DNA from: Pseudomonadota bacterium | GTDB lineage: Bacteria > Pseudomonadota > Gammaproteobacteria > Xanthomonadales > Xanthomonadaceae | Direction of reading: 5' to 3' | DNA: 64,000 nucleotides | Assembly (NCBI GenBank): GCA_023390905.1 | Contig: JAEWBY010000080.1 | Location: forward strand, 68,735-132,734 | In this document: positions 25,153-34,427 of the stretch, one piece after another | Layout of the letters: each line of letters opens with the position of its first letter | How positions within the stretch are numbered: the first letter of the stretch is position 1 | Made by a program: the position numbers and the translations under genes | Notes under the pieces: model-generated | The model's database searches: none | What the model was told of the DNA's origin: nothing | The model's input: only the letters and a program-made list of their open reading frames with translations

Positions 25153-25362
25153 TTACAGCGGCTGCACCTGGTCGGCCTGCATGCCCTTCTGGCCCTGCAC
25201 AGCCACGAAGGAGACCGCCTGGCCTTCCTTCAGCGACTTGAAGCCGGTGCCCTGGATCGCGCGGAAATGCACGAACAGGTCCGGGCCGCTCTGCGGGGTG
25301 ATGAAGCCGAAGCCCTTGGCATCGTTGAACCACTTGACAGTGCCGGTCTGACGCTCAGACAT
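25153..25362 (-). CDS. CspA-family cold-shock protein
   Basis: The 69-aa single-domain OB-fold protein binds single-stranded RNA and DNA. RNP1 reads KGFGFI and RNP2 LFVHF, both intact. The usual final strand ends in QVQPL. AGGAG lies 9 bases before the ATG at 25362. The region upstream on the minus strand is comparatively A/T rich, as in cold-shock genes with long structured leaders. Whether this copy is cold-inducible cannot be judged from the sequence. Confidence 0.95.
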   Translation of the reverse strand: MSERQTGTVKWFNDAKGFGFITPQSGPDLFVHFRAIQGTGFKSLKEGQAVSFVAVQGQKGMQADQVQPL

Positions 25363-25667
25363 CTTTACTAACTCCTGAAACGGATTGGGTTGGATTTAAA
25401 TCGCGGATTCCGGATTTCCGGGCCGAGACTGAGTTTGCAGGCGTTGGTAAAGCGACGATGTAGCAGATGTATCTACCGCATCAGGCTCACGATTCACGGT
25501 GACCCTGGCAAGCACAGTGCCGAGCACTCTACCGGGCTTGAAGCACAAAAGCGACTGCTTTGCATCGGAGAACGAAAAAAAGTTCCCCGGACCGGCCACT
25601 GGAACCGTTTACTGCGGTGTCCGCCAGCCCGCCCCGTATGATGGCGCCCCCATTCCACGGACCGCCC
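25363..25667. other. Divergent leader/promoter region of the csp and yaeQ genes
   Basis: This 305-base spacer is richer in A+T than its surroundings, including a run of seven A near 25574. On the minus strand it should hold the long leader of the cold-shock gene, and on the plus strand the yaeQ promoter; a TATGAT at 25637-25642 is a possible -10 for yaeQ. No small ORF is convincing. Confidence 0.45.
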
Positions 25668-26228
25668 ATGGCACTCAAGGCCACCATCGTCAAAGCCGAC
25701 CTGCAGATCAGCGACATGGATCGGCATTACTACGCCAGCCACGGGCTCACGCTGGCCCAGCATCCGTCCGAGACCGACACCCGGTTGATGGTTCGGCTGC
25801 TGGCCTTCGCGCTGCATGCGCATGACCGGCTGGCGTTCGGGCGCGGCCTGAGTACCGAGGAGGATCCCGATCTCTGGCGGCACGACTACGGCGGCGAGAT
25901 CGAACAATGGATCGAACTTGGCCAGCCGGAGGAAAGCCGCCTGCGCCGCGCCTGCGGCCGCGCACGCGAGGTCATCGTGCTGAACTACGGCGGTCGCGCC
26001 GCCGATCTGTGGTGGGAGAAGAACGCCGCCGGCCTGGCGCGGCTGCGCAACCTGCGCGTGCTGGATCTGCCGGCCGAAGAGGTCGATGCACTGACACTGC
26101 TGCACGCGCGCGGCATGCGCGCCAGCGTCTTCATCCAGGACCACGCCGTGCAGTGGCTGGACGAGAGCGGCCGCCAGCTCGATCTGCATCCGCAGGTCCG
26201 CCAGCCGGGCCTGGCATCGGCGGACTGA
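25668..26228 (+). CDS. yaeQ: YaeQ family protein
   Basis: The 186-aa soluble protein matches YaeQ throughout. It opens with MALKATIVKADLQISDMDRHYY, then has LMVRLLAFALHAHDRLAFGRGLSTEEDPDLW and ends with VFIQDHAVQWLDESGRQL. YaeQ has a PD-(D/E)XK nuclease-like fold, but its biochemical activity is unresolved. It is followed after 3 bases by a BaiN-like flavoprotein gene. The start at 25668 fits the usual length. Confidence 0.93.
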   Translation: MALKATIVKADLQISDMDRHYYASHGLTLAQHPSETDTRLMVRLLAFALHAHDRLAFGRGLSTEEDPDLWRHDYGGEIEQWIELGQPEESRLRRACGRAREVIVLNYGGRAADLWWEKNAAGLARLRNLRVLDLPAEEVDALTLLHARGMRASVFIQDHAVQWLDESGRQLDLHPQVRQPGLASAD

Positions 26229-26231
26229 TCC

Positions 26232-27413
26232 ATGCGGCCGACCCATGACGTGATCATCATCGGCGCCGGCGCGGCCGGGCTGATGTGCGCACTCACCGCG
26301 GGCCAGCGCGGCCTGCGCGTGCTGGTGATCGAGCACGCGAACAAGGTCGGCAAGAAGATCCTGATGTCCGGTGGCGGTCGCTGCAATTTCACCAACACCG
26401 GTACCACGCCGGCCAATTACCTCTCGGCCAATCCGCATTTCTGCAAGTCGGCGCTGGCGCGCTACACGCCGGCCGATTTCATCGAGATGGTCGATCGCCA
26501 TCGCATCGCCTGGCATGAGAAGGAACTCGGCCAGTTGTTCTGTGACGTGTCCTCCAAGCTGATCGTGCGGATGCTGCTGGACGAATGCCACGCCGCGCAC
26601 GCGCGCATCGAAACCCAGTGCGAGGTGCGCGATGTGCAGCAGGTGCAGGATGGCTTCCGTGTCGATACCTCGCAGGGCGCCTTCGCCGCGCCGTCGCTGG
26701 TGGTCGCCACCGGTGGGCTGTCGATTCCGAGCCTGGGCGCGACCGGCTTCGGTTACGAACTCGCACGCCGGTTCGGCCATGCCGTGCTGCCCACGCGCGC
26801 CGGACTGGTGCCGCTCACGCTCAGTGGCAAGCACCAGGAGCGCCTGCACGATCTCAGCGGCGTGGCGGTGCCGGTCGAAGCCCGCTGCGGCAGACAGCAG
26901 TTCCGCAATTTCATGCTGATCACCCATCGCGGTGTCAGCGGCCCGGCGATCCTGCAGATCTCCTCGTACTGGCAGCCGGGCGAGGATCTGCATCTGGATC
27001 TGCTGCCGGGACAGGACGCGCTGGCCTGGCTGAAGGAGCAGCAGGCGCAGCGGCCGGCCGCCGAACTGAAGACGGTGCTGTCCGATGCATTGCCGCGCCG
27101 CTTCGCCCAGCGATTGTGCGAAGCCTGGTTGCCCAATCGCCCGCTGCGCCAGTTCAACGAACCGCAGTTGCGCGAGATCGCCGCCGTGCTGCGCGACTGG
27201 CCGCTGGTCGCCAGTGGCACCGAGGGCTATCGCACCGCCGAGGTCACGCTCGGTGGCGTGGACACCGACGGCCTGTCATCGAGCACGATGATGTCCCGCC
27301 ACGTCGCCGGCCTGTACTTCATCGGCGAAGTGGTCGATGTGACCGGCTGGCTCGGCGGCTACAACTTCCAGTGGGCCTGGGCCTCGGGCCACGCGGCCGG
27401 ACTGGCGGTCTGA
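26232..27413 (+). CDS. BaiN/HI0933-type flavoprotein oxidoreductase
   Basis: The 393-aa protein has an N-terminal FAD-binding Rossmann motif (IIIGAGAAGLMCA) and the family-specific KILMSGGGRCNFTNTG. The C terminus (SSTMMSRHVAGLYFIGEVVDVTGWLGGYNFQWAWASGHAAG) is typical of the HI0933/YhiN group, a family of putative NAD(P)/FAD-dependent oxidoreductases. It forms an operon with yaeQ. A second family member of a different branch is encoded at 36138. The substrate is unknown. Confidence 0.9.
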   Translation: MRPTHDVIIIGAGAAGLMCALTAGQRGLRVLVIEHANKVGKKILMSGGGRCNFTNTGTTPANYLSANPHFCKSALARYTPADFIEMVDRHRIAWHEKELGQLFCDVSSKLIVRMLLDECHAAHARIETQCEVRDVQQVQDGFRVDTSQGAFAAPSLVVATGGLSIPSLGATGFGYELARRFGHAVLPTRAGLVPLTLSGKHQERLHDLSGVAVPVEARCGRQQFRNFMLITHRGVSGPAILQISSYWQPGEDLHLDLLPGQDALAWLKEQQAQRPAAELKTVLSDALPRRFAQRLCEAWLPNRPLRQFNEPQLREIAAVLRDWPLVASGTEGYRTAEVTLGGVDTDGLSSSTMMSRHVAGLYFIGEVVDVTGWLGGYNFQWAWASGHAAGLAV

Positions 27414-27482
27414 CGCGGCGCGGCAACTGCGGTGCGGACAGGCTTGCTAAGCTCGGCGTGGGTAACCGGTGTCAGCTCAAGC

Positions 27483-29081
27483 ATGTCGTTCTCCGAATCC
27501 ACCTTTACGCGCCGCGCGGTGCTGCGCGCCGGCACTGGCGCACTGATCGCCACCGCGATGCCGTCAGGCTTTGCGGCGGCCCCCGAGGCCAGTTTCGCCA
27601 ACACGCGCAGTGGCCGCATCGTCGGCGCTCGCGTCGGTGATCTGCACGTATTCCGCGGCCTGCCCTACGGCGCGGACACGCGCACCCGCCGTTTCCAGCG
27701 TGCGCCACGGGAAACGCCCTGGCGCGGCGTGCGCGATGCCACCGCATTCGGCGCATCGGCGCCGCAGACCGGCGATGCCGATGGACAGGCGATCAGCGAA
27801 GACTGCCTCTTCCTCAATCTGTGGACGCCCGCGCTGCGTGACGGGCGCAAGCGGCCACTGTTGGTGTACGTGCACGGCGGCGGCTACAACACCGGCTCCG
27901 GTTCGCATCCGGCCTACGACGGCGGCGCGCTGTGCCGGCGCGGCGACGTGGTGGTGGTCACGCTCAATCATCGGCTCAATGCGTTCGGCTATCTGCATCT
28001 GGCCGATATCGAAGGCGCGGACGAACGCTTCGCCGATGCCGGCAACATCGGCCAGTGGGATCTGATCCAGGCGCTGCACTGGCTGCGCGAACACGCTGGC
28101 GAATTCGGCTTCGATGCCGGCAACGTCACCCTGTTCGGACAATCCGGCGGCGGCGCGAAAATCGCCACGCTGATGGCGATGCCAGCCGCTCGCGGGCTGT
28201 TCCACAAGGCCGTCACCCTCAGTGGACAGCAGGTCACCGCCGCCGGTCCGCGGGCGGCGACGCGGCGCGCGAAGCTGCTGCTGGAATCGTTGTCCGCGAC
28301 GCCGGCGGATCTGCTGGAACTGCCGATGCAGCGCCTGCTCGAGGCCACGCGCCTGCGCGATCCGTCCTGGGTCGAAGACACGCACTTGTACTTCGGCCCG
28401 GTGCTGGATGCACGCGGTTTGCCGCGTCATCCGTTCCATCCGGAGGCGCCCGCGCAATCGGCCGGCATCCCGATGATGATCGGCAACACGCGCGATGAAA
28501 CGCGGGCGTTCCTGTCATCGGATCCGGTCAACCTGGATCTGCGCTGGGACCAGTTGCCCGAGCGCATCCGCCTGCAGCAGTACGTCGATCTGGATCCGCA
28601 GGCCGTGATCGACACCTACCGCCGGCAGTATCCGGCCTACTCGCCTTCCGAGGTGTTTTTCGCCGCCACCACCGCAGGCAGATCATGGCGGGCGGCGATC
28701 CTCGAGGCCGAAGCGCGCGCACGCCAGGGCGCGCCGGCCTGGGTCTACCAACTCGACTGGCGCAGCCGCGCCGAACCTGAAAAACGCGCTTTCCACACGC
28801 TCGACATCGCGCTGATGTTCGACAACACGCGCCAGCCCGGTGCACGCACCGGTGATGACGCCGATGCACGTCGCATGGCCGCGCGGATGAGCACGGCGCT
28901 GCTCGCATTCGCACGCAGCGGTGATCCCAATCATCCGGATCTGCCGCACTGGCCGCCCTACACCTTGCCCGCGCGCACGACGATGATCTTCGATGACCGC
29001 TGCCGCATCGAAGACGATCCGCGCGGCGGCGAACGTCGGCTGTACGAGCAGGCGCCCTTCATCCAGCGCGGCACGATGTAG
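27483..29081 (+). CDS. Carboxylesterase (type B), Tat-exported
   Basis: The 532-aa alpha/beta hydrolase has a Tat-type leader (SESTFTRRAVLRAGTGALIATAMP, with the twin Arg at 10-11) that implies export in folded form. The oxyanion motif is HGGGY (131-135). The nucleophile Ser221 lies in GQSGGG, and EDCLFLNLWTP (about 106-116) is the type-B carboxylesterase signature. ESLSAT further on belongs to the lid. Length matches para-nitrobenzyl esterase types. The start at 27483 gives the Tat leader directly. It hydrolyses esters; natural substrate unknown. Confidence 0.9.
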   Translation: MSFSESTFTRRAVLRAGTGALIATAMPSGFAAAPEASFANTRSGRIVGARVGDLHVFRGLPYGADTRTRRFQRAPRETPWRGVRDATAFGASAPQTGDADGQAISEDCLFLNLWTPALRDGRKRPLLVYVHGGGYNTGSGSHPAYDGGALCRRGDVVVVTLNHRLNAFGYLHLADIEGADERFADAGNIGQWDLIQALHWLREHAGEFGFDAGNVTLFGQSGGGAKIATLMAMPAARGLFHKAVTLSGQQVTAAGPRAATRRAKLLLESLSATPADLLELPMQRLLEATRLRDPSWVEDTHLYFGPVLDARGLPRHPFHPEAPAQSAGIPMMIGNTRDETRAFLSSDPVNLDLRWDQLPERIRLQQYVDLDPQAVIDTYRRQYPAYSPSEVFFAATTAGRSWRAAILEAEARARQGAPAWVYQLDWRSRAEPEKRAFHTLDIALMFDNTRQPGARTGDDADARRMAARMSTALLAFARSGDPNHPDLPHWPPYTLPARTTMIFDDRCRIEDDPRGGERRLYEQAPFIQRGTM

Positions 29082-29119
29082 CGTCGCATATGCGCGGCCC
29101 GCAAGACGCGGAAACCGAA

Positions 29120-30106
29120 TCAGAGCGAACGCATCGCCTCGGCAGCCAGCCCGAACGAGCGCAACCGCTTGTCGTGATCGAAGATGTTGGCGGTGAGCAT
29201 CAGTTCATCCGGGCGATGACGTTCGATGAAGGCGGCGATGCCGGCGCGCACTGTCTCGGCGCTGCCGACCACCGAACACGCCAGCGCCTGCGCCACGCCG
29301 GCTTTCTCATGCGGCTGCCAGAACGCGTCGATATCCTCGATCGGCGGCGGCAGCAATCCCGGCCGGCCGCGACGCAGGTTGACGAAGGCCTGCTGCTGGC
29401 TGGTGAACAGGAAGCGTGCTTGCTCATCGGAGTCGGCGGCGATGACGTTCAGCGCGAGCATCGCGTACGGCCGGGCCAGCCGCTCGGACGGGCGGAAATC
29501 GTGGCGATACACCGCCAGCGCCTGATCCATCGCATCCGGCGCGAAGTGCGATGCGAACGCATACGGCAAGCCCAGCGCGGCAGCGAGCTGCGCACCGAAC
29601 AGGCTGGAACCCAGCAACCACACCGGCACGTCGATGCCGGCGCCGGGCACCGCGCGCACGGCCTGCCCCTGCGTCACCGGCTCGAAGTAGTGCAGCAGTT
29701 CGCGCACGTCCTGCGGAAACTGCTCGGCGCTGTCGAAATAGCGGCGCAGCGCACGCGCGGTCGGCTGATCCGTGCCGGGCGCACGGCCCAGCCCGAGATC
29801 GATGCGATCCGGGTACAACGAAGCCAGCGTGCCGAACTGCTCGGCCACCTGCAGCGGCGCATGGTTGGGCAGCATCACCCCGCCGGCGCCGACGCGGATG
29901 CGTTGCGTGGCTCCGGCGACGTGGCCGATCAGCACGGCGGTGGCGGCGCTGGCGATGCCCGGCATGTTGTGGTGTTCGGCCAGCCAGTAGCGCTGGTAGC
30001 CCCAGGCTTCGGCGTGCTGCGCGAGATCGCGCATGTGCGCGAACGCCTGGGCGATGCCATCGCCTTCACGCACCGGCGCGAGATCGAGGAGCGAATACGG
30101 GATCAT
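29120..30106 (-). CDS. Luciferase-like (LLM class) flavin-dependent oxidoreductase
   Basis: This 328-aa protein opens with YSLLDLAPVREGDGIAQAF and has WLAEHHNMPG, followed by RIRVGAGGVMLPNHAPLQVAEQFGTLASLYPDRIDLGLGRAPGTD, as in the LLM class group. Such enzymes oxidise small organic substrates with reduced FMN or F420. The AGGATG in front of the ATG at 30106 supports the start. It is followed by no operon partner. Substrate unknown. Confidence 0.88.
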   Translation of the reverse strand: MIPYSLLDLAPVREGDGIAQAFAHMRDLAQHAEAWGYQRYWLAEHHNMPGIASAATAVLIGHVAGATQRIRVGAGGVMLPNHAPLQVAEQFGTLASLYPDRIDLGLGRAPGTDQPTARALRRYFDSAEQFPQDVRELLHYFEPVTQGQAVRAVPGAGIDVPVWLLGSSLFGAQLAAALGLPYAFASHFAPDAMDQALAVYRHDFRPSERLARPYAMLALNVIAADSDEQARFLFTSQQQAFVNLRRGRPGLLPPPIEDIDAFWQPHEKAGVAQALACSVVGSAETVRAGIAAFIERHRPDELMLTANIFDHDKRLRSFGLAAEAMRSL

Positions 30107-30167
30107 CGGAACATCCTGACGGGACGAACTCCCTGTGTTGGGACGATGCGCCGCCGATTCCAGTGCC

Positions 30168-30192
30168 CCCGCGGAATGCAGCATTCCGCGGG
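30168..30192 (-). terminator. Palindromic terminator after the second GST gene
   Basis: CCCGCGGAATGC and GCATTCCGCGGG form a near-perfect palindrome that can fold into a 9-bp GC-rich stem with a 7-nt loop. It lies 16 bases after the minus-strand GST gene. No U tract follows. Confidence 0.6.
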
Positions 30193-30208
30193 CAACGCGC
30201 GGCGTGGC

Positions 30209-30880
30209 TCAGCTCAGCAGATCGAACGGGCCGCCCTGCGCCAGCGCCCGCTGGTACGCCGGCCGCGCGTGGATGCGTGCGAGGAAATCCGCCAGGCGTG
30301 GATGCGCCTCCAGCCCGGCGCGCGCCGCCGCCGCTTCGATCGGAAAGCTCATCTGGATGTCGGCCGTGCTGAAATCCTGGCCGGCGAACCAGCGCGCCCG
30401 CCCGAGTTCGGACTCCATGTAATCCAGATGCAGCTTCACCTGCGGCGAGACGAAGCCGCGCATCGCCTTGTCGGCGATCGAACGCGCGAACGGGCGCACG
30501 AAGAACGGCATCGGCGCCGATCGAAGGCGTGAGAACACCAGGCTCAGCAGCATCGGCGGCATCGCCGAGCCTTCGGCGTAGTGCAGCCAGTAGCGATAGC
30601 GCAGATGTTCGGCCGTGCCCGGCGAAGGCGCGAACGCGCGCGCGGCGTCGTAGCGTTCGACCAGATATTCGAGAATCGCACCCGATTCGGCGAGCACGTG
30701 TTCGGCATCCACGAGCACCGGCGACTTACCCAGCGGATGCACCGCGCGCAGGGCCGGCGGCGCGAGCAGGGTCCGCGCATCGCGCTGATACCGCACCACC
30801 GTGTAATCCAGCCCGAGTTCCTCCAGCAGCCACAGCACGCGCTGGGAGCGGGAATTGTTGAGGTGGTGGACGGTGATCAT
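30209..30880 (-). CDS. Glutathione S-transferase (second copy type)
   Basis: This 223-aa protein has the two-domain GST fold: HHLNNSRSQRVLWLLEELGL with a Ser in the usual catalytic position, HPLGKSPVLVD around the cis-Pro, and SGAILEYLVERY for glutathione binding. The helical C-terminal half ends in ARPAYQRAL. I chose the ATG at 30880 (MITVHHLNNS) rather than the upstream ATG at 30907 because homologous GSTs begin near there. It differs from the GST at 19366 and is not a recent duplicate. Substrate unknown. Confidence 0.87.
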   Translation of the reverse strand: MITVHHLNNSRSQRVLWLLEELGLDYTVVRYQRDARTLLAPPALRAVHPLGKSPVLVDAEHVLAESGAILEYLVERYDAARAFAPSPGTAEHLRYRYWLHYAEGSAMPPMLLSLVFSRLRSAPMPFFVRPFARSIADKAMRGFVSPQVKLHLDYMESELGRARWFAGQDFSTADIQMSFPIEAAAARAGLEAHPRLADFLARIHARPAYQRALAQGGPFDLLS

Positions 30881-30929
30881 CCTGCGCTCCGGCATTGGGT
30901 GGCCCATCTTAGGCCATCACGCCGTGCGA

Positions 30930-32486
30930 TCAGGAACTGCACGAGAGCATCGAGCAACCCGGCCGGTTGCGCGCCCAGTCCGGGCGACGCTGCGCGAAAC
31001 GCTCACGTCCGGGCTGCTCTTCGTAGGGACGCCGCATGACGTCCAGCAGTTCATCGATGCCGGAGGCATCGCCCGCTTCGGCGCGGTCGATCACTTCCTG
31101 CGCCAGATAATTGCGCAGCACGTAACACGGATTGGCCGCACGCATCTTCGCGGCGCGAGCGTCGGCATCGAGCGGATCATCGACCAGCCGCTGCGCGTAG
31201 GCCTGCAACCAGTCCTGCAGTTCCGGCGCGATCGCGTCGCGGCGCGGCGCGTCGTAATACGCGTCCTCGAAATGCACGGGCTCGAGTGCGGACGGATCCG
31301 GCGTGATCAGCCGGCGGAAGAAAATCGTCATGTCCACTTCGCCGCGATGGAGCAGTTCCTGCAACTGCTGCATGCGTGCCAGGTCCGCATCCGTGCACTC
31401 GGCCAGCCCGAGCTTGCGCGCGATGTTGTCGCGGTCGGCCGCGTAATAGCGATCGACATAGGCCTGCAGCCCCGCCTGCAGGGGCTCGATATCCGGGAAC
31501 AGCGGCGACAGCGCATGCGCCAGCCGGGTCAGGTTCCAGTAGGCGATTTTCGGTTGCCAGCCGAAGCGGTAGCGACCGCCCGCCGCGTCGGTGGTGTTGG
31601 GCGTCCAGTCCGGATCGTAGTCGTCGATCCACCCATACGGGCCGTAGTCGATCGTCAATCCGAGTATCGACAGGTTGTCGGTGTTCATCACGCCATGGAC
31701 GAAACCCACCCGCATCCATTCGGCCATCAGCGTGGCGGTGCGTTCGCAGATCGTGGTGAACCATGCGGCATGGCGCGTCGGTGCATCGCCTTCCAGGTGC
31801 GCGAAATCGCGACGGATGCAGAAGTCCGCCAGTTGCCGCAATAAGGACAGGTCACCACGCGAAGCCGGCAGTTCGAAATGCCCGAAACGCAGGAACGACG
31901 GCGCGACTCGACAGACGATCGCGCCCGGTTCGGCCCGTGGATGACCGTCGTAGAACATGTCGCGCACCACGCTTTCGCCGGTGGACACCAGGCTGAGCGC
32001 GCGCGTGGTCGGCACGCCGAGATGATGCATCGCCTCGCTGCACAGGAATTCGCGGATCGACGACCGCAGCACGGCGCGTCCGTCGGCGGTGCGTGAATAC
32101 GGCGTCGGCCCCGCGCCCTTGAGTTGCAGTTCCCAGCGCCGCCCGTCCTGCGCGATCACCTCACCGAGGCTGATCGCGCGTCCGTCCCCGAGTTGCCCGG
32201 CCCACGCGCCGAATTGATGGCCGCCGTAATTGGTCGCGAACGGCTGCATGCCCGGCCACAGCGCATTGCCGCCGAACACCCGGGCGAAGGCGGGATCACG
32301 CAGATCATCATCCAGCCCTAGCGTCTGCGCCATTTCGCGCGACCACGCGATCAAGCGCGGCTCGCGCACCGGCGTCGGCTGCACCGATGACCAGAGTGCG
32401 CCCAGCACCTCGCGCCGGCGCGGGCCGGTGTCCGGATCACCCGGCAAATCCCGGATCAAGGCATTGTCGAAGCGCAGCGCATTCAC
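30930..32486 (-). CDS. selO: Protein adenylyltransferase SelO (YdiU family)
   Basis: The 518-aa protein belongs to the SelO pseudokinase family that transfers AMP to Ser/Thr/Tyr residues of other proteins using a flipped ATP. Visible hallmarks are NYGGHQFGAWAGQLGDGRAISLGE, ELQLKGAGPTPYSRTADGRAVLRSSIREFLCSEAM and HGVMNTDNLSILGLTIDYGPYGW. The C terminus ends CSMLSCSS, matching the conserved terminal Cys that regulates E. coli YdiU. The start is a GTG at 32486 with GAGGCGG upstream, 11 bases after the trhO stop, so the two are one operon. SelO targets include redox proteins such as glutaredoxin, from studies in E. coli. Confidence 0.93.
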   Translation of the reverse strand: MNALRFDNALIRDLPGDPDTGPRRREVLGALWSSVQPTPVREPRLIAWSREMAQTLGLDDDLRDPAFARVFGGNALWPGMQPFATNYGGHQFGAWAGQLGDGRAISLGEVIAQDGRRWELQLKGAGPTPYSRTADGRAVLRSSIREFLCSEAMHHLGVPTTRALSLVSTGESVVRDMFYDGHPRAEPGAIVCRVAPSFLRFGHFELPASRGDLSLLRQLADFCIRRDFAHLEGDAPTRHAAWFTTICERTATLMAEWMRVGFVHGVMNTDNLSILGLTIDYGPYGWIDDYDPDWTPNTTDAAGGRYRFGWQPKIAYWNLTRLAHALSPLFPDIEPLQAGLQAYVDRYYAADRDNIARKLGLAECTDADLARMQQLQELLHRGEVDMTIFFRRLITPDPSALEPVHFEDAYYDAPRRDAIAPELQDWLQAYAQRLVDDPLDADARAAKMRAANPCYVLRNYLAQEVIDRAEAGDASGIDELLDVMRRPYEEQPGRERFAQRRPDWARNRPGCSMLSCSS

Positions 32487-32497
32487 CGCGGACCGCC

Positions 32498-33238
32498 TCA
32501 GGCCGGCTCGGCCAGCGGCCGCAACGCCGGATCCAGCGCCACGCGCTCGTCGAAGACGAAGCAGCGGCCTTGGTAACCCAGTCCGCCGACCTGTTCGAAA
32601 TAGCCGAGGATGCCGCCATCGAGTTGCAGCACGTTGTCCATGCCATCGGCGCGCATCCACAGCGCGGCTTTCTCGCAGCGGATGCCGCCGGTGCAGAAAC
32701 TCACGACGGTTGCATCCCTCAGCGCCTCGCGGTGCGGCGCGAGCGCTTCGGGCAGCTCGGTGAACCTGCGTATCGGCAGCGTCAGCGCACCGGTGAAGGT
32801 GCCGAATTCGACTTCCTGCTGGTTGCGCGTGTCCAGCATCACCACCGGCTTGCCGGCATCATCATGACCCTGCCGCAGCCAGCGCGCCAGCGTCACCGGT
32901 TCCACCGCCGGCGCGCGGCCGTGCTGCAACGGCGATGCATGTTCCCGGCGGAAACTGATGATCTCCGGCTTCACCTTGACCTTGAGGCGAGCGAAGGGCT
33001 GCGTGGCCGACTGGCTGTACTTGACCTGCAGCCCGGCGAAGCCCGGCAGCCCGCGCAGATCGGCGAGCCATGCTTCGATGGCGTCCCGCGCGCCGGCCAG
33101 GAACACATTGATGCCCTCGCCCGCCACCAGGATCGTGCCGCGCAGTTGCAGCGCCTGGCCGCGCTCGCGCAGGCGAGTGGCGAGCTCATGCGGCGCATCG
33201 ATGTGGACGAAGTGGTAGGCGGCGATGTTGACGATCAT
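32498..33238 (-). CDS. trhO: tRNA uridine(34) hydroxylase TrhO
   Basis: The 246-aa rhodanese-domain protein hydroxylates U34 of some tRNAs on the way to 5-methoxy- or carboxymethoxyuridine. The N-terminal acylphosphatase-like part (MIVNIAAYHFVHI) precedes the rhodanese domain. Catalytic-loop Cys182 lies in FCTGGIRCEKAA, with Cys188 also present; this loop (CTGGIRCEK) is diagnostic for YceA/TrhO. It is the first gene of the trhO-selO operon, 80 bases from the next minus-strand gene. Function by homology to E. coli TrhO. Confidence 0.93.
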   Translation of the reverse strand: MIVNIAAYHFVHIDAPHELATRLRERGQALQLRGTILVAGEGINVFLAGARDAIEAWLADLRGLPGFAGLQVKYSQSATQPFARLKVKVKPEIISFRREHASPLQHGRAPAVEPVTLARWLRQGHDDAGKPVVMLDTRNQQEVEFGTFTGALTLPIRRFTELPEALAPHREALRDATVVSFCTGGIRCEKAALWMRADGMDNVLQLDGGILGYFEQVGGLGYQGRCFVFDERVALDPALRPLAEPA

Positions 33239-33319
33239 GGGCGCGATCTTACCGGCCCGGGGTTCATCGCGGCATGATGCCGGCTCGGCGCGGACGCAAC
33301 GTAGCGTCGCGCCCGCCGC

Positions 33320-33685
33320 TCAGCGCAGCAGCAGGAACGGCAGCGCCAGGGTCAGCGCGATGATGAAGATGATCGCCCCGAGCGTCACGATCACGAACAC
33401 CGGCCGCGTGCGCAGCAGGTGGCCGAAGGTCTCCGCGCGTCCCTCTCGCTCGGCCTGTGCCTGTTCGCCGCGCGCGCGATCGCGCCGCTCCTGCTGGTAG
33501 CGATCCAGCAGCGCACGCGCGCGCCCGTAGTGCGTCGCCTCCTTCAGCCACAGCGCACCGTGCGAAATGCCCCACGGGCTGGGCGGCGTTTCGTACCAGT
33601 CCAGGCCTTCGCGATCCAGCAGCTCGCGGATTTCGTCGGCCTCATCGGCCGGCACCTGGCGCAGGTTGAACAGACGCTTGGACAT
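33320..33685 (-). CDS. DUF6164-like small membrane protein
   Basis: The 121-aa product has a soluble N-terminal region (MSKRLFNLRQVPADEADEIRELLDREGLDWYETPPSPWGISHGALW) and ends in one hydrophobic helix (about residues 95-120). I start it at 33685, which has GAGGA six bases upstream; an ATG eight codons farther out is less likely. It resembles the DUF6164 family recurrent in xanthomonads. Function unknown. Transcription may continue into trhO, 81 bases downstream. Confidence 0.75.
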   Translation of the reverse strand: MSKRLFNLRQVPADEADEIRELLDREGLDWYETPPSPWGISHGALWLKEATHYGRARALLDRYQQERRDRARGEQAQAEREGRAETFGHLLRTRPVFVIVTLGAIIFIIALTLALPFLLLR

Positions 33686-33815
33686 GCAGCTTCCTCGAAG
33701 GGGCACCATGCTACCGCAGCGTTCGGCCCGCCATGGAATGCAACCATCGCGATGGACGCTCGTCAGTGACGCGGGCTCGCCCTACACTGCCGCCTCACTC
33801 GTTACGGACTCGATC

Positions 33816-34250
33816 ATGCGCCACTGGATTCTCCTGCTGCTGTTCTGCCTGTTGACCGCCTGCGCCGATCCGGGCCCGCCGCCGGGCGGCAGCGTCGCCG
33901 CACTGCAACGCATCGACGAGACCACCGGCAGCGGTGCGGTCGCGCAATCCGGGATGCAGGTCACCGTGCACTACACCGGCTGGATCTACGACATGCGCGC
34001 GCCACAGCAGCGTGGCGAGAAATTCGACAGCTCGCTTGATCGCGATGAGCCCTTCACCTTCCTGCTGGGTGCAGGCCAGGTCATCCGTGGCTGGGACGAA
34101 GGCGTGGCCGGCATGAAGGTCGGCGGCAAGCGTGTGTTGCTGATTCCCGCCGACATGGGCTACGGCCGAAAGGGCGCGGGGGGTGGCGTCATCCCGCCGA
34201 ATGCGTCGCTGGTGTTCGAAGTGGAATTGCTGGACGTCAAGCCGCGCTGA
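33816..34250 (+). CDS. FKBP-type peptidyl-prolyl isomerase, lipoprotein
   Basis: The 144-aa protein starts with a lipoprotein signal ending in LLTAC (Cys16) and continues into a single FKBP domain. VTVHYTGWIYD, FDSSLDRDEPFTFLLGAGQVIRGWDEGVAGMKVGGKR and YGRKGAGGGVIPPNASLVFEVELLDV are all in family order. It should accelerate proline isomerisation in periplasmic proteins, anchored to the outer or inner membrane. The start at 33816 places the signal correctly. The gene stands alone, convergent with the hydrolase gene at 34428. Confidence 0.92.
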   Translation: MRHWILLLLFCLLTACADPGPPPGGSVAALQRIDETTGSGAVAQSGMQVTVHYTGWIYDMRAPQQRGEKFDSSLDRDEPFTFLLGAGQVIRGWDEGVAGMKVGGKRVLLIPADMGYGRKGAGGGVIPPNASLVFEVELLDVKPR

Positions 34251-34427
34251 CCGGGCCATCGGGGCCGTGGAGCGACCCAATCCGTCGCTCGCGCCGCAAG
34301 GCCCGCCCATGGCGAAGCCGAGTGTTCCCACTCCGCGGGAGCGGGTGACGCGCAGCGCCGGATGCAGGGCGCCGCGCGTTGATTCAGCCGTGAACCCCCA
34401 TCGATCCAGCCCGGTGCACGTGCCCGC

